From IMG/VR virus record IMGVR_UViG_3300036820_000631, positions 1 through 41,059 of that record: DNA of 41,059 nt. The stretch is one strand, 5' to 3'. The notes under the pieces were generated by a model. It was not told the DNA's origin and made no database searches. It worked only from the letters and a program-made list of their open reading frames with translations. Source of the stretch: a virus. Below, one piece after another: positions 38,296 to 41,059 of this stretch (position 1 is its first letter; the number at the start of each line of letters is the position of its first letter). The translations under genes were made by a program, and so were the position numbers.

Positions 38296-40656
38296 ATGAT
38301 GCGCCGCTGCGCCCTCCTCCTTTTCGGCCTGCTGAGCCTGCCCGCCTTCGCGCAAACCGGGTTCGTCACCATCACAAACTCTGCGCCGCTGACCGATGGC
38401 TCCGGCGTTTCTGTCCAGAATGGCATCGCGACGTTTCAGGTGATGAACGGCTCCGGCCAGCAGATCGGCGTGCACGTCGGCGTACAAGGCGGACAGGCCG
38501 CCGGCGTACCCGTCCAGATGCCGGTGAACAACGGTGCGCTCGTTGGCGTCTGGCAGTGCTCCGGGTGGAGTGGAACTACCTGCACGGGGAGCGATCCAAC
38601 CGCGAATGGAACAAATCTCGTTCCGGATCCAGTGATCCAGTCGGGATGGGCCACCTGGAGCAATCCCGGCGACGGATGGACCATCGGCGCAGACGACGGC
38701 GGCTACGCAAGCGTCAATGGCTTCGTGGTTCCTGCATCTGCATCTGGAACGCAGGAGGGATCGGTCAGCGCGCCGATCACTGTGCAGCCTGGACAGACAT
38801 ACACCTTCGCCGGCTACTTCGACGCCACAAACATGACGAGCGGCGCCGCCGCCTGGGTGGTGACGAACTCCTCAGGGACCGTAACCTACTCGTCCGTTTT
38901 CGCGGTAGCTGGCCAGAAAGGCAGCCTCTCAACGCAGTTCACTGTGCCCACCGGGGTGACGCAGGTTTACATCAACGCCTCGAATTACCATGCCGTGATC
39001 TCTTCCGGCCAGAACCTCTACTTCGGCGCGCCGCTGCTGCAGGCTGGACCGTCGCAGCTCCCCGACACCAATCTTTCCAGCCCGCAGAACGCCTGCGTGA
39101 TGTTCACCGTGACCAGCAACGTCGAAACCGGCGGCGATGGCAGCACGATCCTCGGCGGTCCGGGAAGCGGCTACACCTGCCTGCAGCCCGCATACAACAA
39201 CAGCTGGTGCACCAACGGAGTCTGCGATCTCAGCAAGTACATTCCCGCCACCACGCCTGGAGCATTGCAGACCGCCGGGCCGCCGGGTGCGGCGCCGAAT
39301 CTGAGCATTGGAACGACAACGACGCTTTCGCCGGGCGCCAGCGCCACTGCTACCCTGAGCGGATCGAGCCCGAATTACACGCTGAGTCTCGGACTCCCCG
39401 CCGGCGCAAATGGATCCGGAACGGTCGATTCCAATGCGGTGCACATCAATTCGTCAAGCCTGCAATCGATGGTCGGTCCGCTGGCTATGACTCCCGCTGC
39501 TGGCCTGGCGGCGCTGACGGTGAACTCCACGAACTATGCCGGCATCGTCTCGATCAATAACCACACCACCCCGGGAAGCTGGGGCATGCCCGAGTATGCC
39601 TACTACGGCTCCGTAACCGTCAGCGGAACCAATGGCCGGGCGTACATCTACGACGCGGTGACCGCCGATGATCGAACTTCTGGCGGCATCCATTCGATCG
39701 CCTATCAGGCGGTTCTGACGACGACCCAGGCCGCGTCTCAGATTAATCTGCTCGCGGGGCATGTGGTGCAAACGCAGCTTCCCGACAGCCCCGCCAATCA
39801 GCTATACAACGGCTGGGGCTACGACTGCGAGACGGATGGCGACACGAACGAAGGGATCCTGAATTTCTGCCTGTACAGCGCGGATGGGTTTGCCCTGAAC
39901 GCTTTCTCGATCGGCGCGCAGTATCCCAACACGGGAGCAACGTCCACGCCCTCTCAGAACCTTGTTTTCACCTCTTATCTGACGGGGACGCAAAGCATCG
40001 CCTACGTCATGGAGGGTGCCAGCGGGCAGCTCAGCCTCAATGATGGGCTGTTCATCTCCTACGGCGCGGGCGGCGGCGGCGTTGCCGGGTATCTTGTCAT
40101 GAATCCGGACGCAACACTGACGTGGTCACCCACTACGTACAGCTCTGGATATCACGACACGGTGGGCCGGGGGGACGTTGGCCTTTCCAGGCTGACGTCG
40201 GGGGCGCTGGCTCTTGGTGACGGTAACTTTGGAGATGGGTCTGGTGACCTGTACCTGTCCGCCATTGGCCTGGGCACGGGCAACATGGGCCGCGCGGGCA
40301 TCACGCAGGCCAACGGCACCGGCATTTACTGGCTCAATTCTGCCGGGTCCGCACTGCTGGACGGCATCACCGTGGACACGTCTGCCAACCACTTCTACTT
40401 CGGCAACGGCAGTCTCCACGATTACAGCGCCACCATCACGGCTTCCCTGGGAAACTTTGTCACCGCGACCGCGAACTCCATGGTGATTGACGGCGCGAGC
40501 GGAGGCCAGATCACCGGCTATATGAATGTGCTGACCGGCTACGCCGTGAACGGCACTGACGGGTATACCGGCTCGCTTTCGTGTGGCACCGGGACCCACG
40601 TTGCCACCATTCCGATTGCCGGCGGCATCATTACCGGGGCACCCACCTGCAACTGA
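38296..40656 (+). CDS. Large secreted fibre-like / adhesin-like protein
   Basis: A protein of 786 aa. It begins with a clear Sec signal peptide (CALLLFGLLSLPAFA, cleavage about residue 19). Residues ~20-100 are β-rich with GSGVSVQNG-type turns. Residues ~108-255 resemble a carbohydrate-binding jelly roll (YTFAGYFDATNMTSGAAAW). Residues ~335-375 contain Ser/Thr/Gly-rich repeats ending in SLGLPAGANGSG, a pattern typical of phage tail-fibre and collagen-like linkers. The C-terminal ~400 residues are Gly/Thr/Asn-rich and end in a GGIITG motif seen in fibre C-termini. An exported fibre-like protein on the early strand is unusual for a virion fibre. It may decorate the host surface. The role is inferred. 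Confidence 0.7.
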   Translation: MMRRCALLLFGLLSLPAFAQTGFVTITNSAPLTDGSGVSVQNGIATFQVMNGSGQQIGVHVGVQGGQAAGVPVQMPVNNGALVGVWQCSGWSGTTCTGSDPTANGTNLVPDPVIQSGWATWSNPGDGWTIGADDGGYASVNGFVVPASASGTQEGSVSAPITVQPGQTYTFAGYFDATNMTSGAAAWVVTNSSGTVTYSSVFAVAGQKGSLSTQFTVPTGVTQVYINASNYHAVISSGQNLYFGAPLLQAGPSQLPDTNLSSPQNACVMFTVTSNVETGGDGSTILGGPGSGYTCLQPAYNNSWCTNGVCDLSKYIPATTPGALQTAGPPGAAPNLSIGTTTTLSPGASATATLSGSSPNYTLSLGLPAGANGSGTVDSNAVHINSSSLQSMVGPLAMTPAAGLAALTVNSTNYAGIVSINNHTTPGSWGMPEYAYYGSVTVSGTNGRAYIYDAVTADDRTSGGIHSIAYQAVLTTTQAASQINLLAGHVVQTQLPDSPANQLYNGWGYDCETDGDTNEGILNFCLYSADGFALNAFSIGAQYPNTGATSTPSQNLVFTSYLTGTQSIAYVMEGASGQLSLNDGLFISYGAGGGGVAGYLVMNPDATLTWSPTTYSSGYHDTVGRGDVGLSRLTSGALALGDGNFGDGSGDLYLSAIGLGTGNMGRAGITQANGTGIYWLNSAGSALLDGITVDTSANHFYFGNGSLHDYSATITASLGNFVTATANSMVIDGASGGQITGYMNVLTGYAVNGTDGYTGSLSCGTGTHVATIPIAGGIITGAPTCN

Positions 40657-40672
40657 GAGAAAAGGTGAACGA

Positions 40673-41059
40673 ATGAAAACGATTTTAAAACTCTGCGCGC
40701 TCGCTGCTCTGGTTCCGGGCGGGTTCGTGATGGCCCAGCATGAGAAGGGCATCGATTTCACCCAGCAGCTGACCACACTTGCCGGCACGCCGTTGCCGTC
40801 CTCGCCTGAAAAGGGCGCATCTGCGCTGACGCTCGGCGACGTATGCGTTAATGCGCTGGAGACGCCGCTCGAAGCGGACAGAGGGGTCAGCGGCGAGGCG
40901 AAATTTAAGCTGGATTCGCTGGCGCGAAAGATCTATGGAAAGAAGGACGTGCTGCTGACCGTGGACGAGAGCGCTCTGCTCAAACAGCGTATCGGTCAGG
41001 CGTACGGACCGCTGGTGGTTGGGCAGGCATGGAGGATGCTGGACCCGGCCGAAAAGTAG
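40673..41059 (+). CDS. Small secreted protein
   Basis: A protein of 128 aa from the ATG at 40673, with AAAGGTGAAC upstream and 16 bases after the fibre-like gene. The N-terminus is a signal peptide (LKLCALAALVPGGFVMAQ, cleavage about residue 20). The mature part is helical, with a DVCVNALETPL segment and a C-terminal helical region. It is probably co-expressed with the secreted fibre-like protein and could be its partner in the periplasm or at the cell surface. It is not recognised as a known family. The window ends on its TAG. Confidence 0.65.
   Translation: MKTILKLCALAALVPGGFVMAQHEKGIDFTQQLTTLAGTPLPSSPEKGASALTLGDVCVNALETPLEADRGVSGEAKFKLDSLARKIYGKKDVLLTVDESALLKQRIGQAYGPLVVGQAWRMLDPAEK

Noticed and set aside
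38160-39560. 466-codon frame overlapping the start of the secreted fibre-like gene
   Set aside because: It is a same-strand, out-of-frame shadow, Arg/His/Trp-rich, without a signal peptide or domain pattern.
1-41059. tRNA genes, CRISPR arrays, insertion sequences, integrase attachment core
   Set aside because: I looked for cloverleaf-like segments, regularly spaced repeats and inverted-repeat-bounded elements and saw none. Integration is by DDE transposition, so no att core is expected.

Overview
The window is an essentially complete transposable (Mu-type) prophage or phage genome, running from the stop codon of the tail-tip gene at base 1 to the stop codon of a small secreted protein at base 41059. 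The diagnostic genes are a DDE transposase of the MuA type (27899-29752), its AAA+ partner of the MuB type (29749-30774), a phage repressor (26108-26923), and a Mu/B3-like DNA-packaging and head set: gp25-like, gp26-like, gp27/DUF3486-like, large terminase, portal and MuF. No contractile sheath, tube/sheath pair or baseplate genes are visible. The tail is instead a long non-contractile, siphovirus-like one with tube protein, tape measure and tail-tip hub. The DNA is GC-rich throughout. The Ig-like repeats in the tail-tip protein and the two secreted proteins at the right end resemble what is common in soil Acidobacteriota (Solibacter-like), so that host is my best guess, but it is an inference only. 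The terminal TG..CA ends and the host junctions are not in the window.

Layout. Two transcription units diverge from a central control region at about 26.92-26.97 kb. Leftward (minus strand) lie the repressor and a two-helix membrane protein (26.9-25.8 kb), then a lysis region with a glucosaminidase endolysin and a holin-like fusion (25.6-24.0 kb), small proteins with a lipoprotein and a membrane-anchored or secreted DNA/RNA nuclease (23.9-22.5 kb), packaging genes (22.3-19.2 kb), portal, MuF, protease-capsid and connector genes (19.2-11.1 kb), and the tail (11.1-0 kb). Rightward (plus strand) lie a small Ner/Cro-like regulator, a second regulator, a paralogue of the first, the transposase and its ATPase. 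These are followed by about 22 small, mostly unrecognised early genes (30.8-38.2 kb), many of them Cys-rich, ending in a two-HTH protein that may be the middle or late activator. The right end (38.3-41.06 kb) holds two proteins with signal peptides that look like a lysogen-expressed or fibre-related accessory module.

Control. Between repressor and Ner-like gene lies a 32-bp near-perfect dyad (26941-26972). It covers the spacer and -10 of a good rightward promoter whose predicted start lies only a few bases before the ATG at 26972, which implies a leaderless mRNA. Most genes in both arms are joined by 4-base ATGA/GTGA/TTGA overlaps or TGATG junctions, so translation is strongly coupled.

Oddities worth following. 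A C9 tract at 35280-35288 and a G6 tract at 36217-36222 each sit at a point where the plausible coding frame changes. A 22-bp exact direct repeat brackets one early gene. An internal ribosome-binding site inside the protease-capsid reading frame would release free capsid protein. Two tail-chaperone-like reading frames are separated by a single in-frame TGA. I see no tRNA, rRNA, CRISPR array or insertion sequence. No gap between genes exceeds 300 bases. The longest, 25582-25811 and 22324-22543, hold only hairpins and possible control sites.
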